Of a stretch of 64,000 nt of DNA, positions 16,703 through 24,799 are shown piece after piece. Under the pieces are notes generated by a model. The model saw only the letters and a list, made by a program, of their open reading frames with translations. It did no database searches and was not told where the DNA came from. Origin of the DNA: Bacillus sp. HNG (GTDB lineage: Bacteria > Bacillota > Bacilli > Bacillales > Bacillaceae_L); NCBI RefSeq assembly GCF_003400205.1, contig NZ_QUQV01000001.1, positions 1 to 64,000 of the forward strand, given 5' to 3'. The stretch's first letter is position 1; each line of letters opens with the position of its first letter. The position numbers were made by a program, and so were the translations under genes.

Positions 16703-16717
16703 AAAGGATGTCTTTAT
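16693..16717 (+). terminator. Terminator overlapping the hydrolase stop
   Basis: GCATCCTT and AGGATGT form a short stem with an AAAA loop. The hairpin includes the stop codon TAA and is followed by CTTTATTT. Confidence 0.55.
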
Positions 16718-16818
16718 TTCTATTGTACTAATGGTTAGTTGATCCGAGTAAAAGTATTGGCGCTATTTTTGCAGAAGTTATTTAGCAAGAGGATGTTGAA
16801 AATGTGGAGAGAGGGAGA

Positions 16819-17766
16819 ATGATTTTGGTACAAGAAATACTTGAACTACTTAACAAATTTTATCCTGTAAATTTAATAAAAGTTGAATCGGTAACAAACG
16901 AGATGTTTCGGTGTACTTCTGATGACGGTTATTATTTTGCGAGAATTACAAACTATAAAAGTTTTGATGAACAGTTAGAAGAAGTGAATTATACAAATTT
17001 CCTACATAAAGAGGGATTGGGCGTATCTCCAACAATCTCGTCTTTAAATGGTAACGTTGTAGAAAAGATAATTCTTGGTAACAAAGAAATGTTAACAGTT
17101 CTTTATAAACCAGTTCCTGGTGTACATCTCCCAAGAAATCAATGGAATGCAAACGTATTAAAAGAATTGGGTCGACAAATAGGTAAATTACATCGTTTAT
17201 CGAAGAAGTATGAAAGGCTACATACAGTTAGATATATTAATGATTGGCATGATAACGAGGAATACGCCTTTCTCAAATATATTCCTAAAGAAGAAGTGGC
17301 GATAAGAGATCTTGCAAAAGATGTTTTGTTAACCATAAAAAATATCCCGAAAAATGATACGAATTATGGATTGTTACATGGCGATTTATGGTTAGAAAAT
17401 ATATTGGTTGATAATGGTTTCAATTTAGGAATGGTTGATTTTCAAGATTGTGAGAAACATTTTTATATATTTGATTTAGCAGTTCCCATTTATAGTGCGT
17501 TAGAGTATTCGTTTGTTGGTAGAGGTAGCATTGTTGAGTATGGACGTCAAATCACAAAAGCAATCATAGAAGGATACTTAGAGGAAAATGACATATCCTC
17601 GGAAATGCTAGAGAGACTACCCCTATTTATTAAACTAAAGGAGATATTTGAATACAGTTTAATGCATATGTACTGGAATAAAGAGAAGCTAACTGAAGAA
17701 CAGATAAGGATAATGAACCATTATAGAATGAGGCTTGAACAAAATCATTCTATTCCAATCATGTAG
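16819..17766 (+). CDS. APH-family phosphotransferase (kinase-like)
   Basis: About 315 residues with the aminoglycoside-phosphotransferase/choline-kinase fold. The catalytic loop is LLHGDLWLENIL (catalytic Asp, metal-binding Asn), followed by the DFG-equivalent GMVDFQD. The N-lobe has a YYFARITN strand, whose position is usually occupied by the ATP Lys; here it is Arg. Substrate unknown: sugar, amino alcohol, antibiotic or protein Ser/Thr. The start is uncertain. A GTG at 16804, the ATG at 16819 (GGAG 8-9 bp upstream) and a TTG at 16825 are in frame; I prefer 16819. Confidence 0.82.
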   Translation: MILVQEILELLNKFYPVNLIKVESVTNEMFRCTSDDGYYFARITNYKSFDEQLEEVNYTNFLHKEGLGVSPTISSLNGNVVEKIILGNKEMLTVLYKPVPGVHLPRNQWNANVLKELGRQIGKLHRLSKKYERLHTVRYINDWHDNEEYAFLKYIPKEEVAIRDLAKDVLLTIKNIPKNDTNYGLLHGDLWLENILVDNGFNLGMVDFQDCEKHFYIFDLAVPIYSALEYSFVGRGSIVEYGRQITKAIIEGYLEENDISSEMLERLPLFIKLKEIFEYSLMHMYWNKEKLTEEQIRIMNHYRMRLEQNHSIPIM

Positions 17767-17893
17767 CCCAAATAGTTCAGGTCATTAGATAATAGAGTAA
17801 AAGGTATTAGAAACGATTATTTAGTGATTATTAAAATGCCAATTGAACAACGCGAAGTATAATTTTATAAGAAAAATAGATGGAGGGAAAAAG

Positions 17894-18394
17894 GTGGTAA
17901 GGGTTGTAAAAATAGATAGAGATGGACACTTACTGGTAGCCATTGATGGTCTATATAGAGAAGTGTGGAATCAATCTATAATCGAACGATTGAAAAAACA
18001 TATAAATTACGACGGATTTAGGGGATATCTAATGAAGTCAGATGATGAGGGAATTATAGGATTTTCTTATGGTTATATATCACGATCAGGTCAATATTAT
18101 CACGATATACTCGCAAATGAACTTGGGCCAATTGCGTATGAGAAATGGCTTGAAGATTGTTTTGAGTTTGTTGAATTAGCTGTGCATCCTACCCATAGAA
18201 ACCAGGGTTACGGTACAATTCTCATTCATGAATTACTAAAGGAAGTAACGAATAAGACCACTGTTCTAACGACTCAAGTAAATAATCGTTCTGCCCGTAG
18301 TTTGTATCAAAGATTGGGATGGGTGGTTGTTAAGGAACCGTTTATACCAAGTAAAAATGATTCTCCATATGTGATTATGGGTAAGGCTTTGTGA
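17894..18394 (+). CDS. GNAT-family N-acetyltransferase
   Basis: 166 residues from a GTG at 17894, chosen because GGAGGG lies 6 bp upstream; an in-frame TTG at 17843 has no such site. The acetyl-CoA signature is present: VELAVHPTHRNQGYGTILI (motif A, R/Q-X-X-G-X-G) followed by helix LIHELLKEV. The C-terminal motif is NNRSARSLYQRLGWVVV. Acceptor unknown. Cytoplasmic and monocistronic, facing a convergent transporter gene across a shared terminator. Confidence 0.87.
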   Translation: MVRVVKIDRDGHLLVAIDGLYREVWNQSIIERLKKHINYDGFRGYLMKSDDEGIIGFSYGYISRSGQYYHDILANELGPIAYEKWLEDCFEFVELAVHPTHRNQGYGTILIHELLKEVTNKTTVLTTQVNNRSARSLYQRLGWVVVKEPFIPSKNDSPYVIMGKAL

Positions 18395-18431
18395 TAAAAA
18401 GGAATAATGTGGTTAAACAAATATTCTCGTT

Positions 18432-18470
18432 AAGAAAACCCCGTCCTAATAGTAGAACAAGGTTTTCTTC
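18432..18470. terminator. Bidirectional terminator
   Basis: AAGAAAACC and GGTTTTCTT form a stem around a 20-nt loop, lying between the convergent acetyltransferase and LysE genes. A- and T-rich flanks suit both directions. Confidence 0.6.
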
Positions 18471-18483
18471 GCTTAATGAAGGG

Positions 18484-19107
18484 TCATTTTTGGCTAAAGG
18501 CCATTTTTAATCCGATAAGGGTGAAGAGAGACCCTTGAATATAGTTAATCTTTTTAGAGAAGGCTGGATTTTTACGTAAGAAATAACCTACTTTGCCAGC
18601 AAATATACTAATTAAAGAAAAAATGACTAACGTTTGCGCTAAAAAGAGGATTCCATAAATAAGCATTTGAATGGAAACATGCCCATTCTCATAATTAATG
18701 AACTGTGGGAAGAATGCAAGGAAAAACAATGAAACTTTTGGGTTTAATAGATTCATAATAACCCCTTTTTTGTACAAAGATTTATAGTCTAAGGTGTCCT
18801 CATTGTGAAGGTTAAAACTCGATGCTTTTTCTCTGAAAGACTTAAATGCTAAGAATAATAAGTATGCTGCTCCTGCGTATTTTACGAAGGTGAATGCAAA
18901 AGCCGATTTGTAAATAACAGCTGAAATTCCTATGGTTGCAGCTGTAATATGTACCAATAATCCTGTGCAAAGCCCAAGTGTTGTAAAAATCCCTGCATTT
19001 TTTCCTTTAGCTATACTTTGTGCCAATGTGAATAAGTTATCTGGTCCTGGCATAATCGTAAGAACGATGGCTGCACCCAAAAACGATATAACAGAAAGGT
19101 AATCCAC
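18484..19107 (-). CDS. LysE/RhtB-family amino acid exporter
   Basis: 207 residues with six predicted membrane helices. The family motif GAAIVLTIMPGPDNLFTLAQ is at residues about 11-30, with the conserved PGP before the first cytoplasmic loop, and GLLVHITAATIGIS and NLLNPKVSLFFLAFFPQF follow. LysE/RhtB proteins export amino acids or homoserine lactones in exchange for protons; the substrate is not predictable here. ATG follows a GGAGGG site on the minus strand. Single-gene unit. Confidence 0.9.
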   Translation of the reverse strand: MDYLSVISFLGAAIVLTIMPGPDNLFTLAQSIAKGKNAGIFTTLGLCTGLLVHITAATIGISAVIYKSAFAFTFVKYAGAAYLLFLAFKSFREKASSFNLHNEDTLDYKSLYKKGVIMNLLNPKVSLFFLAFFPQFINYENGHVSIQMLIYGILFLAQTLVIFSLISIFAGKVGYFLRKNPAFSKKINYIQGSLFTLIGLKMAFSQK

Positions 19108-19231
19108 GTTTATCCCTCCAATAGATTATGGTTCATTTTACCACAACCTTATGAACTCGTATAATAAGAGTTCTTATTTGGGGTATTTGGATAATATTGT
19201 GCGAAGGAAGTTAGAAATTATTGAGCTTCCT

Positions 19232-19349
19232 GTGATTTCTGCGGATGGTACGAGACTCCTGCGGGAATGCGAGCCAAGCGAGACCCCGCAGTGAAGCGAG
19301 GAGGCTTGCGGATCGCCCGCGGAAAGCGAGTACCAGGAGCGGAAATCAC
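19232..19349. repeat. GC-rich palindromic intergenic repeat
   Basis: An island much richer in G+C than its surroundings, bounded by GTGATTTC (19232-19239) and GAAATCAC (19342-19349). Inside are CTCCTGCGGGA, GAGACCCCGCAG, AAGCGAGGAGGCTTGCG and CGCCCGCGGAAAGCGAG, which can pair with one another. Elements with this wording occur many times between genes in Bacillus-group genomes. It encodes nothing and may act at the RNA level or be a non-autonomous mobile element. Confidence 0.75.
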
Positions 19350-19633
19350 CCTATGTTTTAAAAGCAAAAATCTATTAGAAATGAGCCATTTTTAAAGTTA
19401 ACTTATTAACCTAAAGATATACATGTATATTTTTTAAATTCACAGAAATATAGGATATGGAAAAAACAGCTTAACCGCCGGGATAAAAGATGATCCCGAA
19501 GAATTTATAAATCAAATCAATTGATATCCCAGAAATATAAAAGTAAAAGAGAAAGGTACAGAATAATTTTGGGTGTGGATAATAAAGGAAATTAATATCC
19601 TTTTGTTGAATAAGAACGGGTAGGAGGGATCAA
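19350..19633. other. Intergenic region
   Basis: A small hairpin GGGAT/ATCCC lies near 19478-19497, and a short protein-like scrap (DDPEEFINQIN) ends in a stop. No promoter assigned; nothing else seen. Confidence 0.35.
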
Positions 19634-20059
19634 ATGAACAAAAAAGAATACATAAAAGCTATAAACTGGACAATTTTCATACTTGCAATAGTTACGGCGA
19701 TTATTACAGCTTACACCACTCTCTATGACCTTAACCATACACCTATAATGGGAGAAGATGCGCAGTCTCGTGCAGGATTCCGATGGGGATCGTTGCATAT
19801 TATGATCTCGATTGCCATACTGATCATTTCAGCTTTATTAGCAAGAGGTTGGAAACGCCTCTTTCCATATAATGTTCCGATTGCGATTATTCTGGTTGGT
19901 TTTTGTTATGTATTATTTTTTCTTACATTCACGATTGGATGGGTCGGGGCGGTAGGCATGCTAGGTTTCTTTATCGCTCTCCTAGTAGGTGTGGCTTTAA
20001 TGATTTCGTATTCTGTGGCTAATCTTATTGAACGGCGAAAGACTGTAAATAAAAGTTAA
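19634..20059 (+). CDS. Four-pass membrane protein of unknown function
   Basis: 141 residues with hydrophobic helices at about 10-27, 50-68, 76-98 and 100-122. The first loop, outside the membrane, is polar (YDLNHTPIMGEDAQSRAGF); the end is basic (ERRKTVNKS), placing both termini in the cytoplasm. No family recognised. ATG follows GTAGGAGGG. Confidence 0.7.
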   Translation: MNKKEYIKAINWTIFILAIVTAIITAYTTLYDLNHTPIMGEDAQSRAGFRWGSLHIMISIAILIISALLARGWKRLFPYNVPIAIILVGFCYVLFFLTFTIGWVGAVGMLGFFIALLVGVALMISYSVANLIERRKTVNKS

Positions 20060-20119
20060 GTAAGCTTGCTCTGTAAAAGAATAATGCATTTTACACAACA
20101 ACCACTTTTTACGAATGGT

Positions 20120-20152
20120 GCGATAGTCCGAGAAGGATTATCGCTTATTTTC
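20120..20152 (+). terminator. Terminator
   Basis: GCGATAGTCC and GGATTATCGC form a stem with a GAGAA loop, followed by TTATTTTC. Confidence 0.6.
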
Positions 20153-20332
20153 ATTTAGAGCAATTACGTAAGAACAGCTTAAGGCTTACTTTTAGTGAAT
20201 TTACCCCGTTCAAATAGCAAAAGACATTTCACTTAACCCTAATTTTTAGTGAATGTTAAATGTCATTCATTATGTCTGTACAAATACCTAATTAGGATAA
20301 ATATAAGGAAATTCCACGTATGACTTATACAC

Positions 20333-20356
20333 TAAACGTGACATTTACATATAGTA
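20333..20356 (+). promoter_or_regulatory. Sigma-K-like promoter
   Basis: CATATAGTA (20348-20356) fits the sigma-K -10 CATANNNTA, with an AC-containing -35 about 16 bp upstream. It precedes coat protein genes, which are normally transcribed in the late mother cell by sigma-K and often GerE. Confidence 0.5.
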
Positions 20357-20388
20357 GCATTGTGTAATTGATTAAAGGAGGGTTGAGA

Positions 20389-20706
20389 ATGGGGGTAAAT
20401 CCAAAAGACTTACAAGATTCGCAGCAAAAACTCACAAACATGCTTGTTAAAAATATTTTAAATAAACATGGCGTTCAATTAAGTACACCTAATCTTTCAA
20501 GGAATCAAAAACAAGAACTTCGAAATACAATTCGAAAATTACAAGAGCAAACTCAACAATTTTTGAATAACACACAAACAACTTTAACAGAAAATGATGT
20601 AAATCCAGATACAGGAATGGTTGAAGATACAAATACAAATAGACCAAAAGTTTATAAATCAGTTGTAACAAACAAATCAACAGGTCAAAATCGTAAATTG
20701 AAATAA
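20389..20706 (+). CDS. cotW: Spore coat protein, CotW-like
   Basis: 105 residues starting at ATG 20389, six bases after AAAGGAGGG. The N-terminal half carries MLVKNILNKHGVQL, which resembles the MLVQNIFSKHGV segment of Bacillus subtilis CotW, a 105-residue insoluble coat protein of the cotVWXYZ cluster. The rest is hydrophilic, rich in Gln, Asn and Thr, with a helical centre (QKQELRNTIRKLQEQTQQFL). It lies directly before a CotX-like gene, again as in that cluster. A sigma-K-like promoter supports expression in the mother cell late in sporulation. The match is short, so the symbol is a best fit. Confidence 0.7.
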   Translation: MGVNPKDLQDSQQKLTNMLVKNILNKHGVQLSTPNLSRNQKQELRNTIRKLQEQTQQFLNNTQTTLTENDVNPDTGMVEDTNTNRPKVYKSVVTNKSTGQNRKLK

Positions 20707-20753
20707 CTTAATAACCTTTCAAATTAATTAAAAAATCAAGGAGGAAAATGATT

Positions 20754-21218
20754 ATGAACCAAGAAACTTATCGTTTCAACACTGCAGATCAAAATAAATG
20801 GTCTGCATTGGATCCAAGTTCTGAACACCCATGCAATATTAACAATGAAGAAATCGTTCAAGAGGCGACTCAGGCTGCAGATAATTTACAGTTTAATGAG
20901 GAATTAATTTTTATTAAAGATTCATGTGACGTTACTGTAACAACTACAGATACAAAGGCGGCATTAAATTTACAGGCTGCTTTACAAGCTGCAATTGCTG
21001 TAGTTGTAAGTATTTCAATTGCTGATAGCTCACAAGCTCAGAGAGTGACTCAGGAATTACTACAAGCATCTAGAAACAGACAGATTTCTCGCCAAAAGAC
21101 TGTCATCGAAAACTCAAGAAATGTTAATGTTACAACAACTGACACACAAGTTGCTGTGAACGTCCAACTTTTACTTCAAGTTTTACTTGCGTTATTAGTT
21201 GAAGTTAATATCCTTTAA
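20754..21218 (+). CDS. cotX: Spore coat protein, CotX family
   Basis: 154 residues. The C-terminal 110 residues hold two copies of the CotX/CotV repeat: IKDSCDVTVTTTDTKAALNL then QAALQAAIAVVVSISI, and IENSRNVNVTTTDTQVAVNV then QLLLQVLLALLV. Each is a polar strand followed by a hydrophobic one. CotX is an insoluble protein of the outer coat or crust. The start was placed at ATG 20754 because AAGGAGG lies 9 bp upstream; an ATG at 20748 is too close to it. It forms an operon with the CotW-like gene 47 bp upstream. No cotY or cotZ follows here. Confidence 0.88.
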   Translation: MNQETYRFNTADQNKWSALDPSSEHPCNINNEEIVQEATQAADNLQFNEELIFIKDSCDVTVTTTDTKAALNLQAALQAAIAVVVSISIADSSQAQRVTQELLQASRNRQISRQKTVIENSRNVNVTTTDTQVAVNVQLLLQVLLALLVEVNIL

Positions 21219-21349
21219 TCACTCTCCTTCTACTATTCTATGATAATGAGTCAAACCATGACATTAATATTAGCCACTTTTTTTGAAGAAATTTTTCGAG
21301 ATGGATAAACGGATTAGCGAGTTCAAAAGAGATACTAAGAATATCTTTT

Positions 21350-21392
21350 AGAGGTGTAAATAGGAAACTCATTTGCACCTCTATTCCGTTTT
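21350..21392 (+). terminator. Terminator downstream of the coat genes
   Basis: AGAGGTGTAAAT and ATTTGCACCTCT form a 12-bp stem with one G-U pair and a 9-nt loop, followed by ATTCCGTTTTA. The stretch 21219-21349 between the coat gene and this hairpin holds nothing recognisable. Confidence 0.6.
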
Positions 21393-21539
21393 ATAACTAT
21401 GTTTATAAGCACATTTACGGTTATTAACATACAAATTAGCGCCCTTGTAAAGGTGAACTTCCTTTTTAGAAAAAATGTTCGAACGAGTAGATTACTTACA
21501 TAATATGTTGTGTTAATATTTAGAAAAAGGGATAGGGCG

Positions 21540-21764
21540 GTGTGGATATTAACAATGATGAAAAGAATATTGTTTCTAATCACCGCTATCGTATTTTTTT
21601 TCATATATCTAGAAATATATAAATTTATTTTTACCTATTTCTTACCTCACGATGAGGTAACGGGCTTATTTACTCTACTAATCGGTTTCCTTCTTTTGGC
21701 TGTTTTATCAATCATTTCGACCCAGAAAACCTTTGAGATTATTCGACGAAGTAAACGAAGGTAA
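21540..21764 (+). CDS. Small two-pass membrane protein
   Basis: 74 residues from a GTG at 21540 (AAGGGA 7 bp upstream); an ATG pair at 21555/21558 is an alternative start. Two hydrophobic helices (about residues 8-26 and 39-58) flank a short polar loop with HDEVTG, and the C-terminus is very basic (RRSKRR), staying inside the cell. Function unknown; followed closely by another small membrane protein gene. Confidence 0.6.
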   Translation: MWILTMMKRILFLITAIVFFFIYLEIYKFIFTYFLPHDEVTGLFTLLIGFLLLAVLSIISTQKTFEIIRRSKRR

Positions 21765-21810
21765 TACCAAAATTTGAGGGTTACTTACATATTTATTTTT
21801 AATTGAGAGT

Positions 21811-22098
21811 GTGGCTGATTTGATGAAAAAATATCTTGGATACATTTCATTGGTTTTGATTGTGATTTTTGTATTATTAGCATTTATTTTTCCTCATGTA
21901 TTGGATCGTTTACCTGAATCTTTAGACCTGTTGTTATTATTAGGTCTTTTGCTAGGTTCATTCATTACTGCACTATTTAGTGTGAAAGGACGATTAAAAA
22001 CAATTGCTTTATCCATTTCAACTCTTGGTATGTTCGGATTAGTTATCTTATTTATTATTGTTATAAGTATGATGTTGTTTGGAAACTTTGGGACATAA
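21811..22098 (+). CDS. Small three-pass membrane protein
   Basis: 95 residues with helices at about 9-27, 37-56 and 64-90 and almost no soluble part. The start is uncertain between GTG 21811 and ATG 21823; neither has a strong ribosome binding site. Function unknown. It may be cotranscribed with the gene at 21540, since only 46 bp separate them and no terminator lies between. Confidence 0.55.
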   Translation: MADLMKKYLGYISLVLIVIFVLLAFIFPHVLDRLPESLDLLLLLGLLLGSFITALFSVKGRLKTIALSISTLGMFGLVILFIIVISMMLFGNFGT

Positions 22099-22187
22099 CT
22101 TGAATAACCTGGAAATTTTTTTGTGGGTGGGTCCAAGTTTGTAAAATATATAAAGGAAACTGTTTTTTAAATCTGGAGGGGATGACC

Positions 22188-22727
22188 GTGAATCTTGGAA
22201 GCGAATATTTGAGAATTGTCATTGAAAGATTTAAAGATGTAAAAACCCTTGGAGAGAAGACAATGACTCAGTTATCGGAAGAGGAAATCCATTGGGCCTA
22301 TAATAACGAGTCCAATAGTGTTGCAATCATAGTAAAGCATTTAAGCGGTAATATGGTTTCTAGATGGACTGACTTTTTAACATCAGACGGGGAAAAACCA
22401 TATAGAAAGCGTGATGGGGAATTTTTAGATGATATATCCTCGAAATCAGAGTTAATAACTGTCTGGGATAAAGGGTGGGAAGTCTTAATTAATACACTAA
22501 CTAATTTAAGTGAACAAGATTTATTAAAACATATTTATATTCGTGGAGAGCGTCATTTGGTTATAGAGGCCATTGAAAGGCAAGTGGCCCATTACGCTTA
22601 TCATGTCGGTCAGATTGTTTATATTGGTAAGCAAATAAAAGATGGTTCTTGGGAGAGCCTCAGCATCCCAAAAGGAGAATCCGAAGAATACTTAAAGGAA
22701 ATGCTTAACAAACACAAAAATCATTAG
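22188..22727 (+). CDS. DinB-superfamily protein (DUF1572 type)
   Basis: 179 residues from a GTG at 22188, chosen over the ATG at 22182 because GGAGGGG ends directly at that ATG. The four-helix DinB fold is indicated by IVKHLSGNMVSRW (first metal His), a middle helix, and HYAYHVGQIVYIGKQI (two more His, spaced HXXXH). This gives the three-His metal site of the family. Proteins of this group include thiol-S-transferases such as BstA, but most have no known activity. Cytoplasmic, single gene. Confidence 0.85.
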   Translation: MNLGSEYLRIVIERFKDVKTLGEKTMTQLSEEEIHWAYNNESNSVAIIVKHLSGNMVSRWTDFLTSDGEKPYRKRDGEFLDDISSKSELITVWDKGWEVLINTLTNLSEQDLLKHIYIRGERHLVIEAIERQVAHYAYHVGQIVYIGKQIKDGSWESLSIPKGESEEYLKEMLNKHKNH

Positions 22728-22768
22728 TCTAAAAGTAAAAAGCTACTCAAAGCGAATTGAAAAATAAG

Positions 22769-22791
22769 ACCATCATTTGATGGTTTTTTTT
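22769..22791 (+). terminator. Terminator
   Basis: ACCATCA and TGATGGT form a tight 7-bp hairpin immediately followed by eight T. Confidence 0.82.
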
Positions 22792-22904
22792 AGGAACTTT
22801 TTTTGGATTTATCCGTATTAACATATGTTTAACAATATGACCTTTAAAATAGATAAATAGAAAATGGAAATTAGATTATGTTCATTTTACATAGGAGTGG
22901 GAAG

Positions 22905-23606
22905 ATGAAAGATATTTCGGTATTAGTTGCGGATGATGAGAAGGAAATTGCGGATTTGGTAGCGATCCATTTAGAAAAAGAAGGATACAAATGTTTTAGA
23001 GTATCAGATGGGGAAGAGGCTGTTCGTGTTGTGGAGAATCAACCAATCGATTTACTTATTTTAGATATTATGATGCCAAAAATGGATGGATTTGAAGTAA
23101 CCCGTCGCATTCGCGAAAAACATAATATGCCAATCATTTTTCTAAGTGCGAAAGCATCAGACTTTGATAAAGTACAGGGACTAGTCATTGGAGCAGATGA
23201 TTATATGACGAAACCATTCACCCCAATCGAATTGGTTGCTCGTGTAAATGCTCAGCTCAGGCGATTCATGAAGCTTAATCAGTATAAACCAAATACAAAT
23301 CATACTACCAGTGTGGAATATGGTGGATTAGTTATTTCTCCTGATCAACGCACAGTTACTTTATATGATAAAAGCATTGAGCTTACACCGAAAGAGTTTG
23401 ATATTTTGTACTTACTTGCGAGCCATCCAAAGAAAGTATTTAGTGTGGAACATATTTTTCAACGTGTATGGGGCGAAGCGTATTATGAAGGTGGGAATAC
23501 CGTTATGGTTCATATCCGTACACTTAGGAAAAAACTTGAAGAAGATAAACGGAAGGACAAATGGATTAAGACAGTATGGGGAGTAGGGTATTCATTCAAT
23601 GGCTAA
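22905..23606 (+). CDS. vanR: VanR-like response regulator (OmpR family)
   Basis: 233 residues. The receiver domain has acidic pocket Asp10-Asp11, phosphoacceptor Asp54 (LLILDIMMPK) and Lys103 (MTKPF). The C-terminal winged helix has ELTPKEFDILYLLASHPKKV and VHIRTLRKKLEED. The wording, especially GLVIGADDYMTKPFTPIELV then ARVNAQLRR, closely follows VanR of vancomycin-resistance clusters. The start ATG 22905 follows TAGGAGTGGG; an upstream in-frame ATG at 22878 is less likely. It overlaps the sensor kinase gene by 8 bp. The predicted target is the VanY-like carboxypeptidase gene. Confidence 0.85.
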   Translation: MKDISVLVADDEKEIADLVAIHLEKEGYKCFRVSDGEEAVRVVENQPIDLLILDIMMPKMDGFEVTRRIREKHNMPIIFLSAKASDFDKVQGLVIGADDYMTKPFTPIELVARVNAQLRRFMKLNQYKPNTNHTTSVEYGGLVISPDQRTVTLYDKSIELTPKEFDILYLLASHPKKVFSVEHIFQRVWGEAYYEGGNTVMVHIRTLRKKLEEDKRKDKWIKTVWGVGYSFNG

Positions 23607-24705
23607 AATGGTGTTCAATTTTCGTTCTAAGATGCTAATGTTATTAGGTTTAAGTATGTTACTTTCTGGTCTTATCACGTATATACTCTTTAAAGTTCTG
23701 CAATATTATTATCATACGAATGTCCAATATGGTGAACCTTTGGCTCAGTATCGATTAGCTATAGCTAAATTCGGAGACTTTACTCTCTTTTTTATTATCT
23801 TTATTTTGCTTTCATTCGTTTTTTTCTTTTTCCTTACTAAGCCTTATTCTACTTATTTTAATGAGATTTCAAACGGGATTCACTTCCTTGCCCGAGGAGA
23901 TTTTAACCACAAGGTACATATCCGTTCAAATGATGAATTTGGGGACATTGCACGTGATATTAATTTGGCAAGTGAAAAATTACAAGAAGCAATTCAAAGA
24001 GGAGATTTTTCAGAAAGCAGTAAGGATCAATTGGTCGTAAATTTAGCTCATGACTTGCGCACTCCACTTACCTCTATTTTAGGATATTTGGACTTGCTCC
24101 TTAAGGATGAAGGCTTGACTAAAGAACAATTCAGGCATTTTTTATCGATTGCTTTTACGAAATCTCAACGTTTAGAAAGGTTAATTGAAGAGTTATTCGA
24201 AATTACAAGAATGAATTATGGAATGCTTCCAGTCCACAAAAAGAAAATAAATGTAGCGGACCTACTTCATCAATTAAACGAAGAATTGTATCCTGTCTTC
24301 GAAAAGAATCATTTAAAGGCTCGGATGAATTGTACGTCTCAGTTACTGATTTTGGGTGATGGGGATTTGCTTGCACGTGTGTTTGAAAATCTTTTGACTA
24401 ATGCCATTCGTTATGGATATGATGGCCAGTACGTTGATGTTAACGGTTTTATAGATGAAGATGAAGTGGTTGTTCAAGTTGTGAATTATGGAGACAGTAT
24501 CCCAGCTGATGATTTGCCACATATCTTTGATATGTTCTATACCGGAGACAAAGCACGAACTCATCGAGAAGATAGCACTGGTCTTGGTTTGTTCATTGCA
24601 AAGAATATTGTGGAACAGCATAATGGATTGATTACAGCAAAAAGCAGTTTAATCCAGACCATCTTTGAAGTTCGAATACCAATGGAAAATGAACCTATTC
24701 AATAA
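23599..24705 (+). CDS. vanS: VanS-like sensor histidine kinase
   Basis: 368 residues. Two membrane helices (about 12-34 and 61-80) bracket a short outer loop of about 27 residues, and HAMP covers about 80-130. The dimerisation and phosphoacceptor helix has His151 in NLAHDLRTPLTSILGYL. The ATPase domain has the N-box ENLLTNAIRYGYDG, G1 at NYGDSIP and G2 at TGLGLFIAKNIVEQHNG. The tiny sensor loop fits intramembrane or cell-wall-precursor sensing, as in VanS. No vanH, vanA/B or vanX genes follow, so this is not a resistance cluster in the strict sense. It is coupled to the regulator by an 8-bp overlap. Confidence 0.88.
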   Translation: MAKMVFNFRSKMLMLLGLSMLLSGLITYILFKVLQYYYHTNVQYGEPLAQYRLAIAKFGDFTLFFIIFILLSFVFFFFLTKPYSTYFNEISNGIHFLARGDFNHKVHIRSNDEFGDIARDINLASEKLQEAIQRGDFSESSKDQLVVNLAHDLRTPLTSILGYLDLLLKDEGLTKEQFRHFLSIAFTKSQRLERLIEELFEITRMNYGMLPVHKKKINVADLLHQLNEELYPVFEKNHLKARMNCTSQLLILGDGDLLARVFENLLTNAIRYGYDGQYVDVNGFIDEDEVVVQVVNYGDSIPADDLPHIFDMFYTGDKARTHREDSTGLGLFIAKNIVEQHNGLITAKSSLIQTIFEVRIPMENEPIQ

Positions 24706-24708
24706 ACA

Positions 24709-24726
24709 TTTAAGAAAAATTTAAGA
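24709..24726 (+). promoter_or_regulatory. Direct repeat, candidate response-regulator box
   Basis: TTTAAGA occurs at 24709-24715 and again at 24720-24726, starts exactly 11 bp apart (one helical turn), just before the vanY-like gene. OmpR-family regulators bind such tandem repeats. The downstream promoter has poor consensus boxes, as expected for an activated one. Confidence 0.5.
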
Positions 24727-24799
24727 TTTACCCTACTCTTTTTTTTAACAGTTTTACTTATTCTTTTAGTGTAAAGGAGAATAAGGAGGAAGTTGTAGA

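Noticed and set aside
19232-19349. Structured GC-rich island considered as a tRNA, riboswitch or attachment site
   Set aside because: No tRNA cloverleaf or CCA-end signature, and no known riboswitch core; the wording fits the Bacillus intergenic repeat.
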